Positions 28,061 through 36,753 of a stretch of 64,000 nt of DNA are shown here, piece after piece (position 1 is the first letter of the stretch; each line of letters opens with the position of its first letter). The notes under the pieces were generated by a model. That model was not told the DNA's origin. It ran no database searches and was given only the letters and a program-made list of their open reading frames with translations. The stretch lies in contig CAUDHE010000002.1 of the NCBI GenBank assembly GCA_958449275.1, positions 1 through 64,000 on the forward strand. The letters run 5' to 3'. Both the position numbers and the translations under genes were made by a program. This stretch comes from an uncultured Alistipes sp. (GTDB taxonomy: Bacteria > Bacteroidota > Bacteroidia > Bacteroidales > Rikenellaceae).

Positions 28061-28102
28061 TACCTTTGTCCGCATATCGGCGCATCTTCGCGCCGATATG
28101 CG
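28061..28102 (+). promoter_or_regulatory. FNT promoter with 13-bp hairpin at the transcript start
   Basis: A -7 TACCTTTG (28061-28068) is directly followed by a perfect inverted repeat, CGCATATCGGCGC (28071-28083) with its complement (28090-28102), loop ATCTTC. The hairpin would form the very 5' end of the mRNA or serve as an operator overlapping the start site. Confidence 0.65.
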
Positions 28103-28131
28103 ACAATTGATTTACTGACCCTATATTTGAA

Positions 28132-28731
28132 ATGAAAAAACGACTGTTCAACACCTTTGCGCTGGCCGTGCTGGCAGGCATAATGATCGGATTCGGCGGC
28201 ATAGTATTTCTGATGTGTTCCAACCGCCTCGCGGGGGCATTTCTGTTCTCGTTCGGTCTGCTGACCATCATCTGCCAGGGTTTGGCTCTCTACACGGGCC
28301 GAGTGGGATATTTCCGCAGTTACGGATGGGCCGAAATGACCGCTACGCTGGCGGGCAACTTCGTCGGCACATTCCTGGCGGCGCGAGCTTTCGCCCTCAC
28401 GCGCCACACATGCGACGTGGCTTCGGTGGTGGCTCCCAAGCTCGCCGATTCGTCGATGAGCATCTTCGTGCTGGCAGTGGGCTGCGGCGCGATGATGTTT
28501 CTGGCCGTGGATTCCTACCGACGCTCGCAATCGTGGCTGTTCGTGATTCTGCCCGTCGTCATCTTCATCCTCAGCGGATTCGAACACTCCATCGCCAACA
28601 TGTTCTACATATCGCTGGCCGACGCCTGGGACTGGGATGCGCTGCGCATAACTGTTCTGGCCGTAGCGGGCAACGCCGCGGGAAGCTGGCTCGTCAACAG
28701 CCGCAATTTTACTTTGAACGCGACGGAATAG
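28132..28731 (+). CDS. Formate/nitrite-type (FNT) channel, short form
   Basis: 199 aa with about five hydrophobic segments. Early LAGIMIGFGGIVFL and the FNT signature SGFEHSIANMFYISLADAW (near residues 146-164, with the FEHSIANM core including the pore His) identify the family. Common FNT channels are about 250-280 aa with six helices, so this one is clearly short, yet it has a normal start and stop and no visible frameshift. The first helix pair may be truncated. It would carry small monovalent anions such as formate or hydrosulfide. An esterase gene follows 62 bases later. Confidence 0.8.
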   Translation: MKKRLFNTFALAVLAGIMIGFGGIVFLMCSNRLAGAFLFSFGLLTIICQGLALYTGRVGYFRSYGWAEMTATLAGNFVGTFLAARAFALTRHTCDVASVVAPKLADSSMSIFVLAVGCGAMMFLAVDSYRRSQSWLFVILPVVIFILSGFEHSIANMFYISLADAWDWDALRITVLAVAGNAAGSWLVNSRNFTLNATE

Positions 28732-28793
28732 ACACCGACGGCGGATCCGACGACATCGCCAATAAAAACAAACCCGATAAAACACTATCGACC

Positions 28794-29660
28794 ATGAAAC
28801 GAATCCTTACCATTCTGCTGGCGGCAGCCGTTATGCCCCTCGCCGCGCAGGAGTACGGCCAGAATCGCACCATAGCGATCTGGGACAACTCCTCGGCTCC
28901 CCATTCCAACGAACTTACCTCGCCCGAGGCGGAGACATCGCCCGATATCATCGGGTCCGTCACCGAAGCCGTGCTCTATGTTTTCGAGGCCGACCCCGCC
29001 AAGGCGACGGGGCAGGCGATGGTGATATGCCCGGGCGGCGCATACGCCGTGGTGTGCATGAGCTACGAAGGTGTGGAGATGGCCAAGTGGCTGGCTTCGC
29101 GGGGAATAACCTGCGGCGTATTGAAATACCGCATGCCCAACGGACATAAGGAGGTGCCTCTGGAGGATGCCGTCGAGGCGCTGCGCATCATGCGCCGCAA
29201 CGCCGCCGAACTCAAGATCGATCCCGCGAAGGTGGGGATCATGGGTTTCTCGGCCGGAGGTCATCTTGCGGCCTACACCTCGAATTTCGCGCCCGAAGGA
29301 GAGAAACCCGCCTTTTCGATCCTCTTCTACCCCGTCATCACGGGCGAGGAGGGGCTTTGTCACAAAGGTTCGTTCGACAATTTGCTGGGAGCCGACGCCA
29401 CGGCCGCACAGCGCGCCGAGTACTCGCTCGAAACGCGTGTCACGCGTTCCACGCCGCCTGCTCTGCTGTTGCTTTCGGACCACGACACCGTGGTGCCTCC
29501 CATAAGCAGTACGCGTTACTACAACGCACTTAAGAAACACGGCATAAAGGCTTCGATGCACATCTATCCCGAGGGCTGGCACGGCTGGGGCATCAGGTCC
29601 GATTTCCCCTATCGCGAGGCTTGGCAGACGTCGCTGCTCGACTGGCTGAGAATGTTGTGA
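28794..29660 (+). CDS. Alpha/beta-hydrolase, acyl/acetyl-xylan-esterase-like
   Basis: 288 aa. Signal peptide (1-19), then an alpha/beta-hydrolase fold. The oxyanion loop CPGGAY is at 79-84, the nucleophile elbow GFSAGG has Ser 153, the acid is probably Asp 229 or 231 (SDHDTVVPP) and the base His 263 (EGWHGWG). This resembles secreted BD-FAE/Axe-type esterases that remove acetyl or feruloyl groups from plant glycans. It is probably in one transcript with the FNT gene. The stop is 50 bases from the convergent ComEC stop. Confidence 0.87.
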   Translation: MKRILTILLAAAVMPLAAQEYGQNRTIAIWDNSSAPHSNELTSPEAETSPDIIGSVTEAVLYVFEADPAKATGQAMVICPGGAYAVVCMSYEGVEMAKWLASRGITCGVLKYRMPNGHKEVPLEDAVEALRIMRRNAAELKIDPAKVGIMGFSAGGHLAAYTSNFAPEGEKPAFSILFYPVITGEEGLCHKGSFDNLLGADATAAQRAEYSLETRVTRSTPPALLLLSDHDTVVPPISSTRYYNALKKHGIKASMHIYPEGWHGWGIRSDFPYREAWQTSLLDWLRML

Positions 29661-29710
29661 CGGGTTACGTCAGGCCGCGATCCGCACGCAGCGGCATTAT
29701 TCATTTCATG

Positions 29711-31240
29711 TCATTTGCCGCGACGGTGCAGCCAAAGAGTGAAAACAATGAAAACGGCGTAGATAGCGACGCATGCCGTCGCACTCGGTTCGAATTCGAA
29801 CCAAAGCGCATCTGCGGATGCGCACCATCGCGTGACGGCATCCAGCACGCCTCCCGCAACGGTTATCGCCCGAGCGGCGACGGGAGCGAAAAGGGGCAGC
29901 GGTACAAGCGACCACACGAGGCCTGTGCCCAGCAATACCGCACTCGGCAATATCGCGGCGGGTCCCGCCACGATGCCCCAAAACGACACTGAGCCGAAAA
30001 ACAGTGCCGAAAGCGGCACGATGGCCGTCGATGCGGCAAAACTGACGGCGACGGCAAATCGAAGCCGCTGCACGACATACTTCATTATCCTCACGGGGCG
30101 TCTCCTCATGGCGGCGTCCCGTTTTTCGTCCTCGAACGGATCTTTCCGACGCTGTTCCGCCCGTCCGAGCGGCACGCCCCATTCTACTATGGCCGCCACG
30201 GCAGCGAACGACATGAGGAATCCCGCGTCCCAAAGATTTCGCGCGTCGAACAACAGCATGACGCATGCGGTGAAAGCGAGCGAGTTCAGCGTGTCGGATC
30301 GCACGCTCATACCCGTGGTGAGTTGCAGAATCGTGAACATGGTCGCAGCGCGCGTCACGCTCGGCGAAAAGCCCGCCACGGCGGCATAGATCCATATAGC
30401 GACGACGGCTGCCGCACAACGCAGCAGATGTCCGCGCCTCAGCAGGGGCATCCACCACAGCAGCAGATTGACCATTGCGAACACGAAGCCCGCGTGCAAC
30501 CCCGATACGGCCAGCAGATGAGCCGTGCCCGCGAGTGAATAACGCCGCCGCATTTCGGGGGTTATGCCCGATCTGTCGCCCACGGCGACGGCGCGTGTCA
30601 GAGCGTCGATATCGGGCGGTAACCCGAGCCGTCCGATCCTCTCGACGGCCCGTGCACGCAGGCGGCTGCCGAAAGAGGGGCTCCCCGAGCGGCGCTCCAC
30701 GACGTTTTGCGGGTAGACCGTCACCTGCCCCGCGAACCCCCGTCGCGCCATGTAGCGTTCGTATTTGTCGTCGGAACGACGCGAATAGGGTTTTATGCGG
30801 CAGATCGCAACCACACGTTCGCCCGAGGACAAATCGAGCCGCGGATCGGCCGATATGCGTATTTTGTGGCGATGCCGCACCGCTCCCTCGGCTGTGTCGA
30901 ATGCGAGCAGACGCCCCTCGGCATATACCGCTTTGTCGCGGCGTGCCGCGATTTCGTCCACCGCGATCTCTGCCGTACACTCCTCGGTCGGAAGCTCCGA
31001 CACATCGTACCTCACTTCGGCGGCGCACCATCCCGCCATGAACAGCGCCAGACAGATACACAGATCGGCGGCGAAGCGTCGTCGCACGAGTCTCGCCGCA
31101 ATGATGCAGATGCCGAAGCCCGCAGCCGCACCCCACGGCGGGAGCGCGAAACGACTCGCCGCGACTATGCCCGCGACAAGGGGAACGAGCGCCTTGACCA
31201 TAGGCGAACCCGCAGATATGTTTCCCGAGGTATGCTTCAT
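29711..31240 (-). CDS. ComEC/Rec2-family DNA-uptake channel
   Basis: 509 aa. An N-terminal membrane region is followed by a DUF4131-type OB-like soluble part (about 60-180), then the Competence membrane domain with its signature AGTAHLLAVSGLHAGFVFAM near residue 245 and many helices to the end. There is no C-terminal metallo-beta-lactamase domain; the protein stops after its last helix. It would move single-stranded DNA across the inner membrane. The start at 31240 (MKHTSG) is chosen; 31366 would add a basic stretch without a signal, and a later Met near residue 14 is also possible. Confidence 0.85.
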   Translation of the reverse strand: MKHTSGNISAGSPMVKALVPLVAGIVAASRFALPPWGAAAGFGICIIAARLVRRRFAADLCICLALFMAGWCAAEVRYDVSELPTEECTAEIAVDEIAARRDKAVYAEGRLLAFDTAEGAVRHRHKIRISADPRLDLSSGERVVAICRIKPYSRRSDDKYERYMARRGFAGQVTVYPQNVVERRSGSPSFGSRLRARAVERIGRLGLPPDIDALTRAVAVGDRSGITPEMRRRYSLAGTAHLLAVSGLHAGFVFAMVNLLLWWMPLLRRGHLLRCAAAVVAIWIYAAVAGFSPSVTRAATMFTILQLTTGMSVRSDTLNSLAFTACVMLLFDARNLWDAGFLMSFAAVAAIVEWGVPLGRAEQRRKDPFEDEKRDAAMRRRPVRIMKYVVQRLRFAVAVSFAASTAIVPLSALFFGSVSFWGIVAGPAAILPSAVLLGTGLVWSLVPLPLFAPVAARAITVAGGVLDAVTRWCASADALWFEFEPSATACVAIYAVFIVFTLWLHRRGK

Positions 31241-31327
31241 TCGTTCGCGCCCGAGGCGCACAGTCGTAAAGATAGACAAAATCATACGCAAAAACAAGTC
31301 TCGTCGGTCGTCCTCGGCACGAAAATA

Positions 31328-31357
31328 CGGCCGTGTCCCTCGCTCGGGGCACGGCCG
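31328..31357 (-). terminator. Terminator after the FadL-type gene
   Basis: An imperfect stem of about 12 bp (CGGCCGTG plus CCC with their complements, 31328-31339 with 31346-31357) leads into ATTTTCG on the minus strand, 84 bases after the stop. Confidence 0.7.
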
Positions 31358-31440
31358 TGACAGCAATCAATAAATATATGAATTCTACGAAAAGAGTCTT
31401 CCGCAACACAGCCGCGGTCGTTCGCAGCCGCAGGACGCTT

Positions 31441-32907
31441 TTATTTGCGGCCTAACTTGAGATCGACGCCCACGCCCAGCACGCCGCTGCGACGTTTGTA
31501 GAGAGTGGTGCAATCGATGTCGCCCACCAAGGTCGCAACCTTGTTCGTCACCGACCGCTTGTCGTAAAGCGAGAAGAAATAACCCGCATTGAGGCGCACT
31601 TTAGGGCTGATGTTCCATGCGCCTCCCAAACCGACCGAGGTCGCGCTGAGCACATGGTTGGTGTCGGTGAAATATGCGTCCGAAGTGCTGTATACGGTAC
31701 GCTGCACACCTGCGCTCACGAGGAACTTCTTCGAAAGATCGTATTCGGCGCCGAACATGTACTCGGCCGTGCCGGCATCGATCAGTATCTGCTTGTTGTC
31801 GACCATGTGGGCGTTCTTGTCGAAAAAGTAGTGGTACTCGGCCGTGAGACGCAAACGACCGTCGACGAACGACTTGCCCAGCGCGAGACTCAGCATGGCG
31901 GGAATGTCGTTGGGGGTCTTGCCGCCGTCGGCATATGCGTTGCCCGCAGCCGCGCCCAGATCGTCGCGCTCGGTATGGTTGGTGAGGGTCATGGCCGTAC
32001 GGAACTCGTAACGCGCCGAGGCCGACCAGCTTCCTTTGCGGAAATAGAGCGCCAGCGAGGGGTTGACGCCCCAGCCTTTCTGGATGCAGTCGACGTATTT
32101 GTCGTGCGTGAGGTCGGCATATGCCGCGGCCATACCCGCCAACTGCGGCTGTCCCTGAGCCTGCAACAGTCCCGACACGGTAGTCAGGAAGTCGTCGGCG
32201 CGAATCATGCTGCCGTCGAGACCGAGCGAGGGGGCCGAGGGGTTCACCATTATGTCGTTGATGTGTCCGTCGTATTTGTTGCGGGTGTAGTTGAGACGCA
32301 CCATTGCCGAAGCCGACAGCCAATCGGTCAGGCGGTAGGCGAAGCCGAGTTGTCCCGACAGATTCATGGTCAGTCCGCGGAACGAACAAGCCAGCGAGTA
32401 TTGCGACGCCGACATTCCGTAAGCCTGTCCCAACGTCGAAATGGCCGCGGGAAGCACGGCGAACTGCTGCTCGAATGATCCGAGTCCTTCATTGAACTTC
32501 ACGCGACCGCCGCCGCCCGACACTCCGGCCGAGAGGAACAGCGCCCAGCGATTATGTTTGTAAGTGACGTGGAGATTGGGTACCACGGGCGACCAGATCT
32601 TGCCCTCGAAAGTCTGCGAGCTGTTGCCCGGGGTCATGGCGCTCATGGCAAACGGCGCGTAGTCCATGCTCGTGGTGCGGGTCATGAATGCGCTTTGGGC
32701 ATTGAGCGACAGCATCCAGCCGTTGTCCATGAACGCGGTGCCGGCGGGATTGTAGTAGGGGGCGTCGGCATCGAGGGTGACGCCGCGCGTGATGTGGCGC
32801 AGGAAAGCCACGCTCTGATTGGTGTTGGTTAGAATGCCTCCGGCGAGCGCGCTGCCCGCGAGGGCGATCGAAGCCGCCGAGGCGAGGATGAGTTTTCCGA
32901 TTTTCAT
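31441..32907 (-). CDS. Outer-membrane transport protein, OmpP1/FadL/TodX family
   Basis: 488 aa. Signal peptide (1-23, ending SALAGG), the FadL-type hatch region with APYYNPAGTAFM near residue 50, then many amphipathic beta strands with aromatic ends to the C-terminus (GVGVDLKLGRK). FadL-like barrels take hydrophobic molecules across the outer membrane. The long loop near 180-270 is extracellular or plug-like. No TAnnTTTG match was found upstream. The gene stands alone. Confidence 0.88.
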   Translation of the reverse strand: MKIGKLILASAASIALAGSALAGGILTNTNQSVAFLRHITRGVTLDADAPYYNPAGTAFMDNGWMLSLNAQSAFMTRTTSMDYAPFAMSAMTPGNSSQTFEGKIWSPVVPNLHVTYKHNRWALFLSAGVSGGGGRVKFNEGLGSFEQQFAVLPAAISTLGQAYGMSASQYSLACSFRGLTMNLSGQLGFAYRLTDWLSASAMVRLNYTRNKYDGHINDIMVNPSAPSLGLDGSMIRADDFLTTVSGLLQAQGQPQLAGMAAAYADLTHDKYVDCIQKGWGVNPSLALYFRKGSWSASARYEFRTAMTLTNHTERDDLGAAAGNAYADGGKTPNDIPAMLSLALGKSFVDGRLRLTAEYHYFFDKNAHMVDNKQILIDAGTAEYMFGAEYDLSKKFLVSAGVQRTVYSTSDAYFTDTNHVLSATSVGLGGAWNISPKVRLNAGYFFSLYDKRSVTNKVATLVGDIDCTTLYKRRSGVLGVGVDLKLGRK

Positions 32908-33519
32908 TTTGTGCGATAATTTATTGTCTGCGCGGGGATTGCTTTGCGCGATATCCGCCGCTCGGCACCGACGACCCGCAGGGCCGCCGTCGATGCGGAT
33001 GCAAAAATGAACGAATATTTCCGATCCTCAAAAAATATGTGGTCTATCGACCCATCGGGGTATGAACAGACGGCTATGAGTGGCGTAAACATCGTATTCT
33101 GTGGCGAAAATACCCGCAAAATATTCTAAAAAGGAATATATATGTCCGAAATGGCGCAAAAAAAGAGGGACTTCCCGCCTCGCGACGAATCGGATCAGAC
33201 GGCGTGCTTACGAAATATAACCTCCATGCCGCGGCCGCATTGCCGCTAAATCGAATCCGACGGCCCTTCGCCTGCGATCTCCGACAGCATTTGCGGATCC
33301 CGCCCCTCCGAGGAGTGGAACTCCGCGGTTGCGATCCGAATATGGAACTTCAGAGCATATAATAGCGCAGAAATAACGATTCGTAATCAAAAGAGCGAAA
33401 AATTCTATATTTTTGTTTGATATCCGATTGGAATTTAATAACTTTGTTTCAAATTACGGCGTCGAAACACATGCGCGCCGCACCCCGATACTCGCAAAAC
33501 CACAAAAAAACATAACGAT
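32908..33519. other. 612-base intergenic region between FadL-type gene and kbl
   Basis: No credible gene is present. It holds the divergent control regions: the kbl promoter at 33416-33446 and, presumably, that of the FadL-type gene, for which I could not find a consensus element. A second TAnnTTTG match (TATTTTTG, 33408-33415) overlaps the kbl -33. Short open frames here have no recognisable features. Confidence 0.6.
33416..33446 (+). promoter_or_regulatory. Promoter of kbl-lrp
   Basis: -33 TTTG at 33416-33419 and -7 TAACTTTG at 33439-33446, spacer 19 bases, about 74 bases before the kbl ATG. Confidence 0.78.
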
Positions 33520-34707
33520 ATGTACGGAAAAATCAAAGAACATCTGCAAAAAGAGCTGGCCGACATCAAGGCTGCCGGCCTTTACAAAACCGAACGCGTA
33601 ATAGAATCGCCGCAACGCGCCGAGATAGACGTGGCAGGCAAAAAAGTGCTCAACTTCTGCGCCAACAACTATCTGGGTCTGTCGGATAACGCGCGCCTCA
33701 TAGAGGCCGCCAAGAAGGCGATGGACGAGCGCGGATTCGGAATGTCGTCGGTACGTTTCATATGCGGCTGTCAGGATATCCACAAGGAGCTGGAGAAGGC
33801 CATCGCCGACTACTTCGGAACCGAGGATACCATCCTTTACGCCGCCTGCTTCGATGCCAACGGAGGTGTTTTCGAGCCGTTGCTCACCGAGCAGGACGCC
33901 ATCATATCCGACGCTCTCAACCATGCCTCGATCATCGACGGCGTGCGTCTGTGCAAGGCTGTGCGCTACCGCTACGCCAACGCCGACATGGATGAGCTGG
34001 AGGATTGCCTCAAGCGAGCTCAGGCGCAGCGTTTCCGCGTCATAGTAACCGACGGCGTGTTCTCGATGGACGGCAACGCCGCTCCTTTGGACAAGATCTG
34101 CGCATTGGCCAAGCAATACGACGCCTTGGTGATGGTAGACGAGTGCCACTCGGCAGGCGTGCTGGGCAAGACGGGCCGCGGCATCACCGAACTTTACGAT
34201 CTGCGCGGCGAGGTGGATATACTGACGGGCACCCTCGGCAAGGCTTTCGGAGGCGCGGTGGGCGGATTCACCACGGGACGCAAGGAGATCATCGACATGC
34301 TGCGTCAGCGTTCGCGTCCCTATCTCTTCTCCAATTCGCTGCCCCCCGCAGTCGTGGGCGCCGGCATCGAGATGTTCAAGATGTTGGCCGAGAGCGACGA
34401 ACTGCACGATCGTCTGGCCGCCAACGTCGAGTACTTCCGTTCGAAGATGATCGCCGCGGGATTCGACATCAAGCCTACCCAGTCGGCCATCTGCGCCGTG
34501 ATGCTCTACGACGCCAAGCTGTCGCAGGACTTCGCGGCACGCTTGCAGGACGAGGGCGTATTCGTCACGGGATTCTACTATCCCGTCGTTCCCAAGGGCC
34601 AGGCACGTATTCGCGTGCAGGTTTCGGCAGGCCACACCGCTGAGCAGCTCGACCGCTGCGTGGAGGCTTTCGTTAAAATCGGCAAGGAGCTTGGAGTATT
34701 GAAATAA
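33520..34707 (+). CDS. kbl: 2-amino-3-ketobutyrate CoA ligase (glycine C-acetyltransferase)
   Basis: 395 aa, the normal length for this fold-type I PLP enzyme. Key segments are FCANNYLGLSDN, SVRFICGCQDIHKELE, VMVDECHSAGVLGKTGRG (PLP-binding Asp and His) and TGTLGKAFGGAVGGF with the Schiff-base Lys near residue 241. It splits 2-amino-3-ketobutyrate with CoA into glycine and acetyl-CoA in threonine breakdown. No threonine dehydrogenase gene is adjacent. An Lrp regulator follows 12 bases later, suggesting amino-acid-responsive control. Confidence 0.95.
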   Translation: MYGKIKEHLQKELADIKAAGLYKTERVIESPQRAEIDVAGKKVLNFCANNYLGLSDNARLIEAAKKAMDERGFGMSSVRFICGCQDIHKELEKAIADYFGTEDTILYAACFDANGGVFEPLLTEQDAIISDALNHASIIDGVRLCKAVRYRYANADMDELEDCLKRAQAQRFRVIVTDGVFSMDGNAAPLDKICALAKQYDALVMVDECHSAGVLGKTGRGITELYDLRGEVDILTGTLGKAFGGAVGGFTTGRKEIIDMLRQRSRPYLFSNSLPPAVVGAGIEMFKMLAESDELHDRLAANVEYFRSKMIAAGFDIKPTQSAICAVMLYDAKLSQDFAARLQDEGVFVTGFYYPVVPKGQARIRVQVSAGHTAEQLDRCVEAFVKIGKELGVLK

Positions 34708-34719
34708 AATAATTGTACT

Positions 34720-35190
34720 ATGGCAAAAACGACATTGGATTCTACGGATAAAAAGATACTTCGTTTTCTGATAAAGAACGCACGCACGCCATTTCTCGAG
34801 ATAGCCCGCGAATGCGGAATATCGGGTGCGGCCATTCACCAACGCATAAAAAAACTGGAGGATATGGGCGTGATTCAAGGCAGTCGTCTGGTGGTCGTTC
34901 CCAAATCGCTGGGATTCGACGTATGCGCGTTCATCAGCATTCGAGTGTCGGACATTACGCGGCAGGAGGATACCGTGCAACAGCTCAAAAAGATTCCCGA
35001 GATCGTGGAATGCCACTACATAACAGGTTCGTACAACCTGATGGTGAAACTCTATTGCATCGACAACGAACATCTGATGCGCACCATTTTCGACCACATC
35101 CTGCACGTGCAGGGAGTGTCGAGTACTCAGACATACATCTCGCTCAACGAATCGTTCCAGCGCGAGATTTACGTCGATTGTCTCAACTGA
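34720..35190 (+). CDS. Lrp/AsnC-family regulator, kbl-linked
   Basis: 156 aa. N-terminal HTH (about 8-60, LEIARECGISGAAIHQRIKK) and a C-terminal RAM domain (YITGSYNLMVKLYCID). It starts 12 bases after kbl in the same transcript, so it probably senses an amino acid (threonine, glycine or leucine) and adjusts kbl. It has the same length as the other Lrp protein in this window (25611-26081) but diverges in sequence. A terminator closes the unit. Confidence 0.93.
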   Translation: MAKTTLDSTDKKILRFLIKNARTPFLEIARECGISGAAIHQRIKKLEDMGVIQGSRLVVVPKSLGFDVCAFISIRVSDITRQEDTVQQLKKIPEIVECHYITGSYNLMVKLYCIDNEHLMRTIFDHILHVQGVSSTQTYISLNESFQREIYVDCLN

Positions 35191-35205
35191 CCCGACCGAG
35201 ACGGC

Positions 35206-35239
35206 AAAGCGGGGAGGACATAAGATCTTCCCCGCTTTT
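35206..35239. terminator. Bidirectional terminator between lrp and the TonB/plug gene
   Basis: A 10-bp stem AAAGCGGGGA (35206-35215) with its complement (35229-35238) is followed by TTTTC on the plus strand. It lies between convergent units and has A and T runs on both sides. Confidence 0.85.
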
Positions 35240-35246
35240 CGTATGC

Positions 35247-35888
35247 CTATCTTATCAGTACCACCCGTTCTCGGGGCAGCTGACGCCCCTCGGGCAGGGT
35301 TATCCTCAGCACATGGTCCGTCGCGACTCCCTCATCGCCTTTCATGGCAGGTATCCACTCGGGAGCCTCCGACAACGCTTTGGTGATGCGGCGCAGAAGC
35401 CGTCGGTCGGTAGCTTCGAGCACATCCTTCACCTTCACCGAACCGTCGGCTGCGACGGTGAACGATATTATGACCCGCGCCACGGGATCGGAATCGTCCC
35501 ACTTCACCCGATCGGCTATGTAACGACTGAATTTCATCGGTTCGCCATCCGCCTCGAAACGTGCGGGAGTGTCGTAACGCAACGTCACCAATATCACCCC
35601 GTTGGCTGCTCGGTCGCCGTATTCTGCCACGGTGCGCTCGTCGGCAGGCAGCAACTCGTTGGACACTATGTCGGCGGGATCTATCTCCTTGACATCCTCT
35701 TCGCTCATGCGCACTCCGTTCACGATGTATATGGGTGTGCGATCGGCACGCGGGTTCTGAGCGACAGCCCCGTACGGGGCCGCCGACCATGCCGCCGACA
35801 CGAGCGTCGCGACGGCGAACGAACGGAGCCTCCGCAGAGGTATGCGGAGAGAGGCAATGCGAACGAATGTTTCGAAAACGATTCTCAT
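35247..35888 (-). CDS. Small protein joining a receptor-plug-like segment to a TonB-like C-terminal domain
   Basis: 213 aa. It opens with a basic signal/anchor (about 1-44). Residues 52-104 imitate the plug of SusC-type receptors (PIYIVNGVRMSEEDVKEIDP, then YGDRAANGVILVTLR). Residues 118-205 resemble a TonB C-terminal domain (VIISFTVAADGSVKVKDVLE, then APEWIPAMK). Plug and energiser normally sit in different proteins. It starts three bases after the DUF2490 gene, so it is co-translated and probably part of the same envelope system. The role is inferred: it may couple proton-motive force to, or gate, the neighbouring barrel. Confidence 0.7.
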   Translation of the reverse strand: MRIVFETFVRIASLRIPLRRLRSFAVATLVSAAWSAAPYGAVAQNPRADRTPIYIVNGVRMSEEDVKEIDPADIVSNELLPADERTVAEYGDRAANGVILVTLRYDTPARFEADGEPMKFSRYIADRVKWDDSDPVARVIISFTVAADGSVKVKDVLEATDRRLLRRITKALSEAPEWIPAMKGDEGVATDHVLRITLPEGRQLPRERVVLIR

Positions 35889-35891
35889 GGT

Positions 35892-36668
35892 TTACAGTTT
35901 AAAGTTATAATCCACGCCGAACACATGGTTGCACCGCTTCACGAGCGACCACTCCTTCATGGCGCCGCTACCCGCTTTGTAGCGGGCGCGATACTCGCGG
36001 TTGAAATGCACCATATAATAAAAATCCAATCTGTTGCGTCTGTCGATCTTGTACTCCGTGCCGAATGCCAACCGCACGCGATTGATGTAGTTGTCGTGCG
36101 AAAATGCGTCGGTTTTGAAGTTGCCGACAGGGGCGGGGGCATTCAGTGTAACGTATAGTTCGGCATAAACGTAGGGTTCCCAGTGCGAACGACGTATGTC
36201 GTAGGCGACTTTAAATCGCGAACGCAGCGTGACCAGCGGATCGGGCTTCTCGTATCGGTTCACCGAGTCGCTGCGGAATCGCATGCGCACCCTTTCGCGC
36301 AGCGACAGTTTCACGCGCCCCGCGCGATAAAGCCCCGTCACGTCGAAATTGACGCGATGGCGAATATCCCAGCCGTCGATCGGATCGCGGTCGTTCACCA
36401 GGCAGTATTCGGCCCCCAGCTTTAGGAACGGGATGGGTTTGTAGTTCACGCCGAGGCTCGAAACCACCTTCTCCACCGATCCGAAATTGTCGCAGAGACG
36501 CAATTGCTCGCTCCATCCGATGCTTACGCTCCGTCCTATCGGAACGGTCAGTCCCGCACGGAAACGCCCCTGCACGTCGCTTGCCGAACTCTCGGACAAC
36601 GGCAAACTCTGGGCCGCGGCGGCAACGGCTGCCGCCGAAGCGATCAAAAGTGTGAGGATTTTCTTCAT
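35892..36668 (-). CDS. DUF2490 outer-membrane beta-barrel protein
   Basis: 258 aa. Signal peptide (1-19, AAAAAQS), then alternating amphipathic strands typical of a small outer-membrane barrel (IGWSEQLRLCDNFGSV, YKPIPFLKLGAEYCLV, RLAFGTEYKIDRRNRLDFYY), ending in a C-terminal strand with aromatic FGVDYNFKL. This matches DUF2490. Family function is not established. The start at 36668 removes six residues that lack signal character. It lies between DUF4956 (85 bases upstream) and the TonB/plug gene (3 bases downstream). Confidence 0.82.
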   Translation of the reverse strand: MKKILTLLIASAAAVAAAAQSLPLSESSASDVQGRFRAGLTVPIGRSVSIGWSEQLRLCDNFGSVEKVVSSLGVNYKPIPFLKLGAEYCLVNDRDPIDGWDIRHRVNFDVTGLYRAGRVKLSLRERVRMRFRSDSVNRYEKPDPLVTLRSRFKVAYDIRRSHWEPYVYAELYVTLNAPAPVGNFKTDAFSHDNYINRVRLAFGTEYKIDRRNRLDFYYMVHFNREYRARYKAGSGAMKEWSLVKRCNHVFGVDYNFKL

Positions 36669-36696
36669 ATGTGGTTTGTTTATTATCATTTGTTAA

Positions 36697-36723
36697 CGAT
36701 GCGACCGATGCGACCGATGCGAC
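36697..36723. repeat. Three tandem copies of a 9-bp unit
   Basis: CGATGCGAC is repeated three times without spacing at 36697-36723 in the 85-base gap between the DUF4956 and DUF2490 genes. A partial copy, CGACTGCCGACC, follows. Confidence 0.9.
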
Positions 36724-36753
36724 CGACTGCCGACCATGTGCCGGCACGAATCT

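Noticed and set aside
28122..28129. TATATTTG directly before the FNT ATG (28132) as a promoter
   Set aside because: Transcription would start inside the coding sequence. The element at 28061 is better placed. Probably chance in AT-rich DNA.
29706..31409. A second, overlapping open frame on the same strand as ComEC, suggesting a frameshift
   Set aside because: The 29711-31240 frame alone carries all ComEC motifs without a break. The other frame is Arg-rich and featureless.
33208..33390. 60-codon minus-strand frame in the 612-base gap
   Set aside because: No start context, no recognisable feature, biased composition.
36697..36723. Tandem 9-bp repeats as a CRISPR or iteron
   Set aside because: Only three direct copies without spacers and no replication or cas gene nearby. 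Simple slippage repeat.
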